Made by a program: the position numbers and the translations under genes | NCBI RefSeq assembly: GCF_963678635.1 | Contig: NC_087067.1 | Span: 44,303,829-44,367,828, forward strand | Source of the DNA: Symsagittifera roscoffensis | Taxonomy: Eukaryota; Xenacoelomorpha; Acoela; Convolutidae | Length of the DNA: 64,000 nt | Direction of reading: 5' to 3' | Notes under the pieces: generated by a model | Seen by the model: the letters and a program-made list of their open reading frames with translations, nothing else | The model's database searches: none | Told to the model about the DNA's origin: nothing | Part shown: in pieces, positions 1-9,500 of the stretch | Layout: each line of letters starts with the position of its first letter | Numbering within the stretch: position 1 is the first letter of the stretch

Positions 1-142
1 TGTTTTAATGTTTCTCCTGAAGGTAGCGGGACTATCATAAATGTCGATTCCAAGACCAGGATGGGCGAGAAAATGATTCGCAAGTTTCATCACACGATTA
101 AAGAAGGACTCCCCAGTTCGTCGTTTCCTATTGCGTCGGATC

Positions 143-1992
143 TCAAACATAACTGTATCGGTGACTGGTCATTTCCGGTGCATAAGAGACAAAGTGGAAC
201 AAATCAAAATCTAATTTGTCGTTGAGAAGTTTGTTGAAAAGGGTGAGATCATTGAGTTGGTGGATTAGAGAAATAGGCAACATATTTGTCACACGGAGTA
301 GAATGTTGTAAGGAGCTGTGTAGTTGCGTGTACTCCATCTGAGCGCTCTACATTGGAGCGCTTCTAGCTTGCGGATACTGGTAAGGTCTGGGAACCAGGT
401 TTGAGAAGCATATAGAATAACTGATAGAACACATGACTTATAAAGTTGGAGTTTGGTAGTGGTGGGGCAGGTAATTGGGATGTTTTTTTTTTCAACACGA
501 ACAAACTCCTGTTGGCTGAAGATAATTTTTTTCCAATATGCGGTCTCCACGACAGGTCAAAGGCCACCCATACACCAATGTCTTTGATGCAAGAGACGGT
601 CGATATCTGATGATTTCCAATTGTGAGTTGATATGTGTCGTCAGTTTTTCCGAATAACATCGTTTTACACTTGTCTGGGTGAAAAGTCATTGAGTTCTCG
701 ATAGACCAAGCGAGGAAATTATCAATATCGTGTTGTAGATTCTTTGCTATGGGTGATTCTGTCGAAATCATTTTGCTATCATCGGCAAACAGAAAACAGT
801 CGGAGTATTTACAGTAGTCTGGGAGGTCATTAATGAATATAATGAATAACAACGGACCTAAGACGCTCCCTTGAGGAACACCACTAGTAACCGAAGCAAT
901 GTAAGAGAGAACCCCGTTAATGTTCACACATTGAGTTCTGGCAGCGAGGTAACTCCGGATGAGTTCAAATAAAAACTTGGGTCGAGGCCCATTTTTTTCA
1001 GTTTGTGCAATAAAACGACATGAGGCACTTTGTCGAATGCTTTTTGAAAATCGAAGTATACCGCGGAGGGCTTCTTATTGTTCTCAAGTTGATTGTAGAT
1101 ATTGTCAAGATAGGCTAGTAGTTGAGTAACCGTGGATCGATGTTTTCGGAAGCCGTGTTGTTGCTTGGCCAACTGCGACTTTTCTAGGATAAAGAAAGTT
1201 GAAAATTAGTCGCTCCAGAATGAGAGAGAGCCGAGGTAGAATGCTAATGGGGCGATAATTGGAAATAAGTGACCGAGAGCCATCTTTGAAGATAGGTGTT
1301 ATGTAACTGCATTTCCATGTAGTGGGCCACACACAAGAGGATAGAACAAAGGAGAAAAGAATGTAAGCAAAAGGGGCTAATACTGCTGAGGCGTTGTGAT
1401 ACAGGCAGGACGGAAGGCCATCGGAAGACTGAGAATGTGAATCAGGGCATTTCGACAAGAGTGTTTCAACTTTTTTTACATCGAAGTTTAAATCATTCAG
1501 AAATATACTGGGTTGTTGGTCACCAGGTGGTTCAGGATTATCTGTTGTAATTGGATTAAACACGGAAGCGAAAAGTCCATTGAAAAGATCGGCTTTGTTC
1601 CGGTCATCGGTTGCGAATTTTGTTTCCCAGGTGAGTTTAGATGGCAGGGGGGCTTTCCCTGAGAATCGTTTCAGAAACTTAAAAGCTTCTGATGTAGACA
1701 TCCAGCAGATGTCTTTTAGCAGAACGACTTTATCGAGCTCTGCCGACTCGAGAAAATTGTTTCTTGTAGCGTGTAGGAACTCTTCATTGAAGATTGAGTT
1801 CAATTTATGCTTCTTCCTCTCCAAGGTTTCTAGTTTATTAAGCATGTGCATTGTGTGAGAGGAATAATAAAAAGGCCTAGTGGCGCGTTTCTTGCGTTTA
1901 TGAGGGACCGTAGAAGAAAGTGCAATGTGGACCATACTAGTCCATTCTGCACTGAAATCATTCAGAGACATACAGTCAATGGCCTGTGCCAC
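143..1992 (-). pseudogene. LINE ORF2, reverse transcriptase and C-terminal region, frameshifted
   Basis: Reverse transcriptase is spread over four overlapping minus-strand frames: 1992-1105, 1172-924, 927-364 and 550-143. Seen motifs are YRPISILP (start of the RT), VYFDFQKAFDKVPH (motif A), SGVPQGSVLGPLLF (motif B) and FADDSKM (motif C with the catalytic DD). The last frame holds the usual C-terminal stretch of CR1-like proteins after the polymerase. Frame changes fall near 1190, 970 and in the T run at about 482-491, so at least one could be a homopolymer error. The catalytic residues survive but the frame does not. Confidence 0.85.
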
Positions 1993-2079
1993 ACGAGTAA
2001 TGGGTGGGAGGGATAGGGCGAAACGTTCAGGATTGAAGGAACTCCAGGCTAGCTGTTGGTTGGAGATGACGGCTGTATT

Positions 2080-2787
2080 CTAGTGGCTTTTCGAGAGTTG
2101 AAACAGTACACCAGCATGATCTGATAGGTTGCTCCATTTCGGGTTTTCGATGTGTTCTATTATATCAGTGTTGGTTAATAGTATAATATCCAGAAGATTG
2201 CCTTGTTTGTGGGTCGGGAAGGACAGAACTTGTTGGAGATTATTCTCCTGGCACCAGTTAAGGAAAGGAAGGTCAACAGCTTTGGTTGATTGATAGGTCG
2301 GCCAGTCAATATCAGGGAAATTGAAGTCACCGAGTATTAAAGTTTCATAGTGAAGACTATTTGAGGAATTGAAAGATTCTGTAAACAGGGTAAAATATTC
2401 AGATAAACAGTTACTCAGAGTCTGCGGCGAAATAGCATAGTTGCTGCTTCTTGGCGGATTATAAACCGTGATAATCAACAACATTGTAGAGTGGAATGTG
2501 ATGATACAGGCACAGGCAAAGTCTTTGTCAACTCCAATGCTGGTGAAGTCAACACTATTAAATACAGAATTATTGGCAGCAATGAGGACGCCTCCGTGCG
2601 CCCCATTTGTTCGATCTGACCGACTGATAATATTATAGTTGCTCGCAGGAAAGACACTCATATCAGGGTGGTTACTATCTAGCCATGTTTTTGATAGTAA
2701 AAAGATATCAGGGTTGTAAGAAGTGAAAAAATTCAGATATGCTTATCTTCTCTGAAGACTTAGAAGGCTTTGGACATTCATCATCAT
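2080..2787 (-). pseudogene. LINE ORF2, apurinic-like endonuclease domain
   Basis: The frame opens at three consecutive ATG codons (first at 2787-2785) with the sequence MMMNVQSLL. A nonsense TAA at 2745-2743 interrupts it and then the same frame continues to 2080. Exonuclease-endonuclease-phosphatase signatures are visible: KTWLDSNHPD, a GDFNFPDIDW block and a C-terminal SDHAGVLF block, which hold the metal and catalytic residues in this fold. The domain nicks the target DNA to prime reverse transcription. The reading frame ends at 2080 and the downstream RT part is in another frame. Confidence 0.8.
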
Positions 2788-2817
2788 CAGGGAAATATTG
2801 TTACTCGGAGTTGTCAG

Positions 2818-3636
2818 TCACAATTGAGAGATTGTGGAATGGAGAGTGTCAACATCGGCTAGTGTGTCAAGCTGTTTGTCTTTATAGTAGAGAGTAAGAT
2901 TTTTGATTTTCATGTCTTCTTTCCTGATGCCCTTTTGAGAGAGAAGGTAGCGTGTTTTAAGCAGTGCTTCCTCTTTTTTTCTTTCTTCTTTGGTGCAGTT
3001 GCCTCGAAGGAAGAAGGAGGAGTCCTTGAGCAGGCCACAGGAAGCCTTGACCCGTTTGGCGGTTATTGCATTGTGAAATTGGACGATGAGAGGACGAGGC
3101 TTTCTTGCGTTTTTGATAAATGAGCCTCTACGGTATACATCGGTGATGACAGCATCCGCGCACTTCACAATCTTCAGAACTTTTTCTACATTTGAGTTTT
3201 CTTTGAGGAGTCTATCAGATGGAGACTTGAAATTTGTCACTTCGGGCACGTTCAGTATTACTACTGATTCTTTTCGATGTTCATCGTTGTCAGGAGGAGG
3301 AACATCAGCTGGTTTTGTGGTGGAGGTTAATCCATTGACTTTTGTTGTGATTTCCATCAGAGACTTTTTCACTCCTTTGCTTTCACTTTTGGCTTCTGCT
3401 GAACAAACTGCTTTGACCTGGGTGGAAAGATCATTAATGGAATTTTCAAGTTTGGGAATGTTCAGTAGAAGTTCTTGGTGCCTGTTTGCCGTTCGTAACT
3501 GTGATATGGACTCCCGTAGGAGGCATAGTAGGCTTTCTTTGGTTTGCTTGGATGTGATTTTATTGAAGTGTTCGGCGTTGGCGTGTACAAGTTCTTCTAT
3601 TGTTGGAAAGTAATCGCGTTTCTGGTGACCATCCAT
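2818..3636 (-). CDS. LINE ORF1 protein (RNA-binding/chaperone-like), 272 aa
   Basis: An uninterrupted 272-codon frame starts at an ATG and lies just upstream of the ORF2 endonuclease. Residues about 35-85 are rich in Leu, Glu and Gln and look like a coiled coil for multimer formation. Residues about 125-215 hold an RRM-like segment with a basic stretch KNARKPRPLIVQF, typical of LINE ORF1 proteins that coat the element RNA. The C-terminal part is Lys-rich. No zinc knuckle is visible. In the family this protein binds the transcript in the cytoplasm to form the retrotransposition particle. Its intact state contrasts with the damaged ORF2, which suggests fairly recent loss of activity. Confidence 0.8.
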   Translation of the reverse strand: MDGHQKRDYFPTIEELVHANAEHFNKITSKQTKESLLCLLRESISQLRTANRHQELLLNIPKLENSINDLSTQVKAVCSAEAKSESKGVKKSLMEITTKVNGLTSTTKPADVPPPDNDEHRKESVVILNVPEVTNFKSPSDRLLKENSNVEKVLKIVKCADAVITDVYRRGSFIKNARKPRPLIVQFHNAITAKRVKASCGLLKDSSFFLRGNCTKEERKKEEALLKTRYLLSQKGIRKEDMKIKNLTLYYKDKQLDTLADVDTLHSTISQL

Positions 3637-3786
3637 TGCAGTGCAAGAAGATAATCCAATAGGAAGAGAGGAATAAGAATAAGAAGTGAATGAGAGAATG
3701 TAATACGAGAGGATACCGCCTGCAGACGCAAACGTCCAAACTACAGGGATTCAAAAGTCAAACTCCAAAAGTCGTCGGCCAATTTA

Positions 3787-4115
3787 AATAGCACTTTAGC
3801 TTCAAGGTATCGTGGATCTGTAGCGTAGAAGTAGGGAAGGAGACCCGTAACAAAATAAGAGGGTTTGAACCTGGCAGGGTCGGATGTTTGTAATGAACTT
3901 TTTAGTATACTAGTTAAAGTGCGTCCGCTCTATAAATTGCGGCATGTTAGTTGGTAAATGTCTTTTTTCAAATTGACTGCTAATGCGTCATAATCGGCTT
4001 GCTTTACTTAGCCATTATGTAGACTCAAAGTCTTTCTCATTCAGTTTTTCCCAGTAGCGTTATCGGTCTTGTTTTTGCTTGTGTATGCGAAGTGAAACTT
4101 CGCCTCTGTGTTTTA
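3787..4115 (+). mobile_element. tRNA-derived SINE, copy 1
   Basis: A polymerase III A box TAGCGTAGAAG lies at 3821-3831 and a B box GGTTTGAACCT at 3862-3872, the spacing of a tRNA head. About 230 bases of unrelated body follow, then a hairpin GCGAAG/CTTCGC at 4087-4103 and a CTCTGTGT tail. A second copy at 9831-10206 matches over nearly the whole length. The copy abuts the 5' end of the LINE at 1-3780. Confidence 0.75.
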
Positions 4116-5080
4116 ATCATTACAATTACAGTGCTGTTTTAAATTATCTGGACCAAACGAGTACAACTTTAGATACAAAACGCGTATTTCTCAAACTCTG
4201 TTGAGCCTAGACGAAAAATGATGGAAACGAAACTTAGCGAGAAATAAGTGAAATTACCAATTTAATTTGTTGCAAGTTATTTTTTGGCTTTTTTTTAAAT
4301 CAAAAATTACACGATTGCTGTCAAAGTTATCAAATTGAGCTTCTTATGTGGCCCAACAAAGCTTAAGAGAAGATTCCTCTTTCAATTTTTGTAATTGAGT
4401 TCACTTTTGTTTTACTGCCACATATTGAGACTTATAGGGGTGAAAAAACGAGATGATTTTCACTTAAATAGGTCATGATTTAATATGTATTTTTTTTCGG
4501 GAAAAAGTTTTTGCTCAAATTTAATTTCGGGGTTTGACTAATGATTTCTTTCCAAATTCACTTTGTTTCCTTTGTTTAATGAAGGCAAACTCCAGTTATC
4601 GAACAGCGAAAAAGGCAAAGGTCACGAAAAACTACTCCTAGCTTTAAAAATGGACTTCAATTTGCCGAATTCCCAGCGGAAAATAAATTAAATTTGATCC
4701 AGTTTTCTCTAAATAGGACAAAAAAAAGCCAATCAAAAGTTTTCTGAAATTCCTTTAGGTTCAACTTGATAAGATTTTTTCTTCAAAAGTTGACAAATGT
4801 TCGAAAATATTCAATCATTTTTTTCCGTTTCTTTATTTTTCTGCACTTCCAATTTTGTTTGATATTTTTCCTAAATAATCATAGTATTTTCATTTTGTTT
4901 GAAAAATGTTTCTTTTTTGCAAATATTGTAGTTTTTCTGGAAAACTATACCAATCTTAAAAAGCAATACCAATAGAAAGACTGTCTTTTCCCTATGTGCT
5001 TGCATACTGCCCAAGTCTCTTTTTACTTCACCCACCGTCTTCGAAAAAGTCTCTATTTGACCCATAATTTGATTTTTTCG
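4116..5080. other. AT-rich intergenic stretch with one dispersed repeat copy
   Basis: No gene is recognised. Bases about 4500-4760 are a copy of a dispersed repeat with markers GGTTTGACT, AAGGCAAACTCCA, AAAGGTCACGAAAAAC, CCCAGCGGAA and GATCCAGTTTTCTC. The other copies are near 10470-10740, 10860-11200, 13120-13570, 16340-16500 and 33595-33730. Confidence 0.5.
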
Positions 5081-5089
5081 TTTTCTCCA

Positions 5090-5640
5090 AAACTACCCAC
5101 CGAAATATGAAATTCTGGGTTCAATAGAGATAATGGGAAATGGAAACTCACCTGCTTTAGCCGCCGCTCCCATTTTTAAATACCAAGCTATCGCCCTCGG
5201 AAAAGGCACATTTTTGATTTTTTGTTCGTTTATCGAAAGTTTTTGACTTTTCTCGAAAACTACCCTAGCAAGTCTGAGGTTAATCGGGAAATCCGGTTTG
5301 AGGAATTTTCTCTGCTGGAGTGACCTCGAAATAGTTTGAACTGAAAAAATTAATGGATTTCGGAAAGTAAAGTTTTTGAACTTTTGACCGTTTTTTTATA
5401 AACTTTCGTGATTTTTCTTAAAGTACCCCATCAAATCTGAGATGAAGGGTTCAATTGGTAGAACCGGTTGCGAGAATTTTTCCTGCAAAAGCTGAGACTT
5501 CTTGATTTTTTCTAAGAGAAATGTTACGTCCTCGGGAAACTTCGATGTCTTGAAATTGTTTACTCTTCTCACTTACTTTAGTAGAGAAACAACTAAGATT
5601 TTGGGCCAAGTCCAGTTTTTGAAATTACGCATTTCGTCTG
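5090..5640 (+). repeat. Degenerate tandem repeat, about 160-bp period, three units
   Basis: Three units start with variants of TTTTCTCGAAAACTACCC, with the AACTACCC or AAGTACCC core at about 5101, 5258 and 5421. Each is followed by AATCTGAG/GGTTCAAT-like and GAGAATTTT-like segments. The units are strongly diverged from each other, so this is an old array. No coding potential is seen. It may include unrecognised 5' exons of the SmgGDS gene, but I cannot identify any. Confidence 0.5.
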
Positions 5641-5810
5641 TTTGAAATTACGCATCTGTGTAAAAAGATCTAATACGTACCTCCAGCTTTAACAGGGTCC
5701 CTAGTTGTCTTTTATCGAGACTACTAAATTTTGGCTCGCCTAGTTTTTTTTCCACATTTTTCATGCTTTCAATGCTTTTGGTTTTTTATGTTCGTTGTAT
5801 GACAGGTGGT

Positions 5811-5827
5811 GCGAAGATCCGCTTCGC
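5811..5827 (+). repeat. Short conserved hairpin GCGAAG-N5-CTTCGC
   Basis: GCGAAG, a five-base loop and CTTCGC, followed by CTCGGTGT. The same stem with different loops ends the SINE copy at 4087-4103 and recurs at 32346-32362. Here no SINE head is visible upstream, so this is either a truncated copy or another family with the same tail. Confidence 0.6.
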
Positions 5828-6099
5828 CTCGGTGTTCCACCATTTCTTATTTTCAATTATTTGAGAAAACCGCCGTTCAGTTTCCAAGTTTTTTTGTTTA
5901 ATACGGTTAGTTTTAATCAGCACTGTGGACCATATATCCAAATAACGAAAGATGAATAAGTCTTAAATGCAAAATTGTTCTGTGAAAGAAAGTCGACATT
6001 AAAGTTTTCCTATTTTGAATGTTTTTGCCCGCATAAGACAAGGGGCGAGTTTGACTTCCTGACCAGGCAAGGGTTTTTAGGTACCATTTTTCGACATCC

Positions 6100-6300
6100 A
6101 TTTATGTCAACCAGCCCTAAAGTTTATCTAAGGTGCCTTTGGCGCCAATAAACACAAAACTCAAGTGGGACGGCGAAAAAACGCAATTTTTTCGGCCAGC
6201 ATTCTGAAAAGTACCCACAAACGCTGTTGGAGAAAATTTGGGCAAAATTCAGTCTTTTCAGTGTGTTGTGAGAATTGGTAAAATCATTTTGGCCGACCTA
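6100..6300 (-). mobile_element. hAT-type MITE, diverged partial copy
   Basis: The stretch AACCAGCCCTAAAG...GGTGCCTTTGGCGCC...CGCAATTTTTTCGGCC...TTTTGGCCGACCTA is the reverse complement of the inner part of the elements at 23475-23881 and 62053-62477. Terminal repeats are lost. It ends just before the first visible SmgGDS exon. Confidence 0.5.
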
Positions 6301-6324
6301 ATTTTTTAAAGCATTGTTTTTCAG

Positions 6325-6571
6325 GAATATCGTTCTATCGGCCAATCAGAAAATTTTCACATTCCCTTGAACATTCATCTACAGAGGTTAAGAGGGAAAT
6401 CACTGAAATGTCGAAATTTATTACAAGAACAATCGATAGAAATCCCTCCTTTGCTGCGCTGTCTGGCCAACTTAGCCTATAACTACATAGAGATTCAGAG
6501 TGCACTGCAACATAACATTCCGCTGCTGGCTCAATGGATTATCGAAATATCTGGGGTAGTCCAAATAACAG
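6325..6571 (+). CDS. RAP1GDS1: SmgGDS-like gene, first visible exon
   Basis: The acceptor TTTTTCAG ends at 6324 and the donor is ACAG/GTTTGT at 6571/6572. The exon is 247 bases, open from its first base, and ends in phase 1. It encodes PPLLRCLANLAYNYIEIQSA, a typical armadillo helix pair. An unseen exon must supply the start. Confidence 0.75.
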
Positions 6572-9500
6572 GTTTGTTGTGTTTTACTTACAATTAAATT
6601 TTGGATACAAAACTCTTCTTTGCTTTTTTGTCTCGATTCACCTATATTGATATGCACACGTTTGAGTCAATTTGTCCTTCTTCAATTTTCCTTGATCAGA
6701 AAATTTTTGTAGTTCTTATATTTCCCCATTTTTGGTCGCATTTTTAAAAATACATATCAAAAGTCAATTTTGAATCAACACTTGAAAACTAAGTTAATAT
6801 GCATTATTATCCTCAAAAACAATGGTGAGCTGCTTTTCGAGAACCCTAAAATGTCAAATTTTAACCAGATTTTTGTTGTATTGAAGTACACTCTTTTGAG
6901 ATTTTAGCAGTCTCGCCAATGAAGACAAAAAACAGTAAAATAGTAAACAATAAAATTCAGGGAAAATAATTTTGAAAATATAATTTTGAAGTTTGGCCAA
7001 TAATTTTGATGCTGTACGCTGTACAAGAATTTGCTTGCATTTAGAAATCACGGAGCCTCACTCGGATCTGATAACCGTGTGCTGCGGATCTCTTCAAAAC
7101 CTCCTGATCGAGACCGAAAAGGAAACCTCAGTTATACCAACTCCAGCTACAAATTCAACGCCTTCCTTAGTCTCATCACTAATCTCTATTATCGGTCATC
7201 TTGAGTCTCTAAACAGTTCTGAAGGTATAAGTGTGGTGTGATAGTTTGGAAGGTATAAGTGTGATAGTAAAAATTATGACGTTTTTTTATAAATAGTAGG
7301 AAACCTAATTTCAGAATCGTTGCCGTTCATGCCTTTTTAGGTCCCCAAACCTGTGTTTTCATATGTACAACTTATAGTTTTGCCTTTCAGTGGTATCAAA
7401 ATGGGGATTCAAGTTAGTCAATCAGTTTCAAACCCATTCGATTTTCATGCTTAGCAACTTATGACATGCTGGTCAAGCAACTTGTTATACCTCAATTAAC
7501 ACTTAAGTCTTCGAAATCGTTGGACTTTTCGTGAAAGTTGAAGGACCGATGCTCAATATTTGCTTCCTCTGTGGACCCCGCTATCATTCTTTTATGTTGT
7601 AGATTATGTTGAGAAAGCAATCATCTGTTCGTTCGCTTTACTGGAGAGAGTTCTGGATTTTCCTGATGGTCGAAAGTTGTGGCTGGTGTCGGAAGCAAGT
7701 GTTGACTGGACGTTGGAGAAATTGAAAGGTGGTTTTGACGATGCAAGTGTTGATAAGTTGGCGTTGTTAGTTGCTTGTGAAGCTGCATTGATGCAAGATG
7801 GAATTGGGCATAATAAGTACGTCGACCCTAATTTCACGTCATCCAAGTTCATTAAGTTACATTGCTATTCTATTTTTGTACGCAAACGAGCTCGCGAGCG
7901 TAGTGTTATAAGATTTGTTCACTTTTTCCTGCGCAAGTCGCACTTTTTAGAGTAAAACTATGTTCAGTTTATTAAGCGCGTTCCTTGCTGCCTGATATCG
8001 AACGGTAAGTAATAGAAACCAACGCTTGTGTTATATTGCGACTTAACTTTCTCCTGACTAACTCGCATAAATTAGTGCTCATCAAGTTAGTGCCTAATTT
8101 CAGATCATTCTCGGCGTTTTATCGTCATGTGTTTTATCCACTTTATTGGCAGCTGGCGTTTGATTGACTCATCGATACTATGGCATAATTGTGGATATGT
8201 TTGACTCCCGGTCGGAGATCCGAATCGCGTGGGGGTTATTCTTTTTTTTTCACTTGCAATAAGCAAGGATATTGCAAACGGGTTCTAGACTTTTTTCCTG
8301 TAAAGAACTTTGTTCACAGATTGGACGAAATGGTAACCGTTTCAATAATGCCATGGTTAGTGTAGTTGTTGCATATTAGGTTTGTGATTTGGGTGTGTGT
8401 TGAGAGTTTTCTGTTTTTTTTCTTGAGATGGCTTACAATCTTGCCGAAAATTGTTGTTAGAATTTCGGCACTGTTGTAGAGATAATTTAATTTTTTTTTT
8501 AGATTTATTTCAATATTTGTTATTCTTTTTAACGAATTAAGCATTTTCTCTTCTTCAAACTGAAAAAATTTTTTGAAGTGCATTTACGCCTCTGGAATAT
8601 TTATGCATATGTGTGTTTTAGACTGTTCAGCAAAGGTCTAATCCTCGTTTGTGAGAAGATTCTGCATGTAAATCCAGCTGATCTTGGAGAAGATCACGAA
8701 CAATGGTACTCCTCAGCATGCAATGTAATAATTGGAATTTCAATGGACCAAGAAGTTTCTTCACATATTCTGAACGGCAGCGAGTCACATCTCAAAGAAC
8801 TGCTGAAGACTATGTATTTGCATGAGTATTCATCATATGTCAGAGCATCAGCTTGTTTGCTTATTGGGAATTTGGCCTGTGATGAAACGAGCGTGACTAA
8901 ATGTTTCGAAATGGGTCTGTATCATGATTTCATAGCTCCCATGTTGTTGGCATTAGAAACTGAATATTCAACAGTCGAAAGAGGAAGCGAACGAGAAAAA
9001 GAGTGTTTAATAATGAAGAGCTCGGCTCTAGTTTCGATGAAGAATTTTCTAGTTCCACAAGCAACAAGGAAATCGATATCCGAGGATGTCCAAATTTGCG
9101 ACGCGTTGGTGAATTGTGCTATCAAAACACCACCTATGGATACCAAAAATTATTTCCAAGTGCTGCAAAATATACGCCTGTTAGCTTCAACTGGCCAAGA
9201 TTTTAGTGGTTTCAGCTTCAGTAAACGGTTAATATCGAGTTTGAGCTGCGATCAGAATAGCTGCGCGAGAAAATTCTGTGATAAAGTTCTAGAAACTTCT
9301 AAAGACGTGCCTATCGATCATATAAAAAATGAAAGCAGCCGCCTACTGGCTACCTTAATTGCTAATTGTGACGTCACTGACCAATCAAAGTTATCGAGTG
9401 ACGCACTTGTTGCTTTTTTTGCCCAATCAGCTGTCAGTATTTCCGAAATGTTGTTGCATGGGTCGTACGTAATGATGAACGAAGGAGGATTGGCACTGTC

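Larger units (their letters stand above)
1..3780 (-). mobile_element. CR1/Jockey-like non-LTR retrotransposon (LINE), 3' end cut by window
   Basis: The minus strand reads ORF1, then an endonuclease, then reverse transcriptase, the order of CR1/Jockey-type LINEs. The 5' end lies near 3780, just before a SINE head that runs on the opposite strand. The 3' end is beyond base 1. ORF1 is open. ORF2 is broken by one nonsense codon and several frameshifts, so this copy cannot move on its own. The clade is inferred from motif style and was not tested by a tree. Confidence 0.9.

Noticed and set aside
3086-3613. Plus-strand open frame of 175 codons
   Set aside because: It lies opposite the LINE ORF1 and has no independent motif; it is an antisense shadow.
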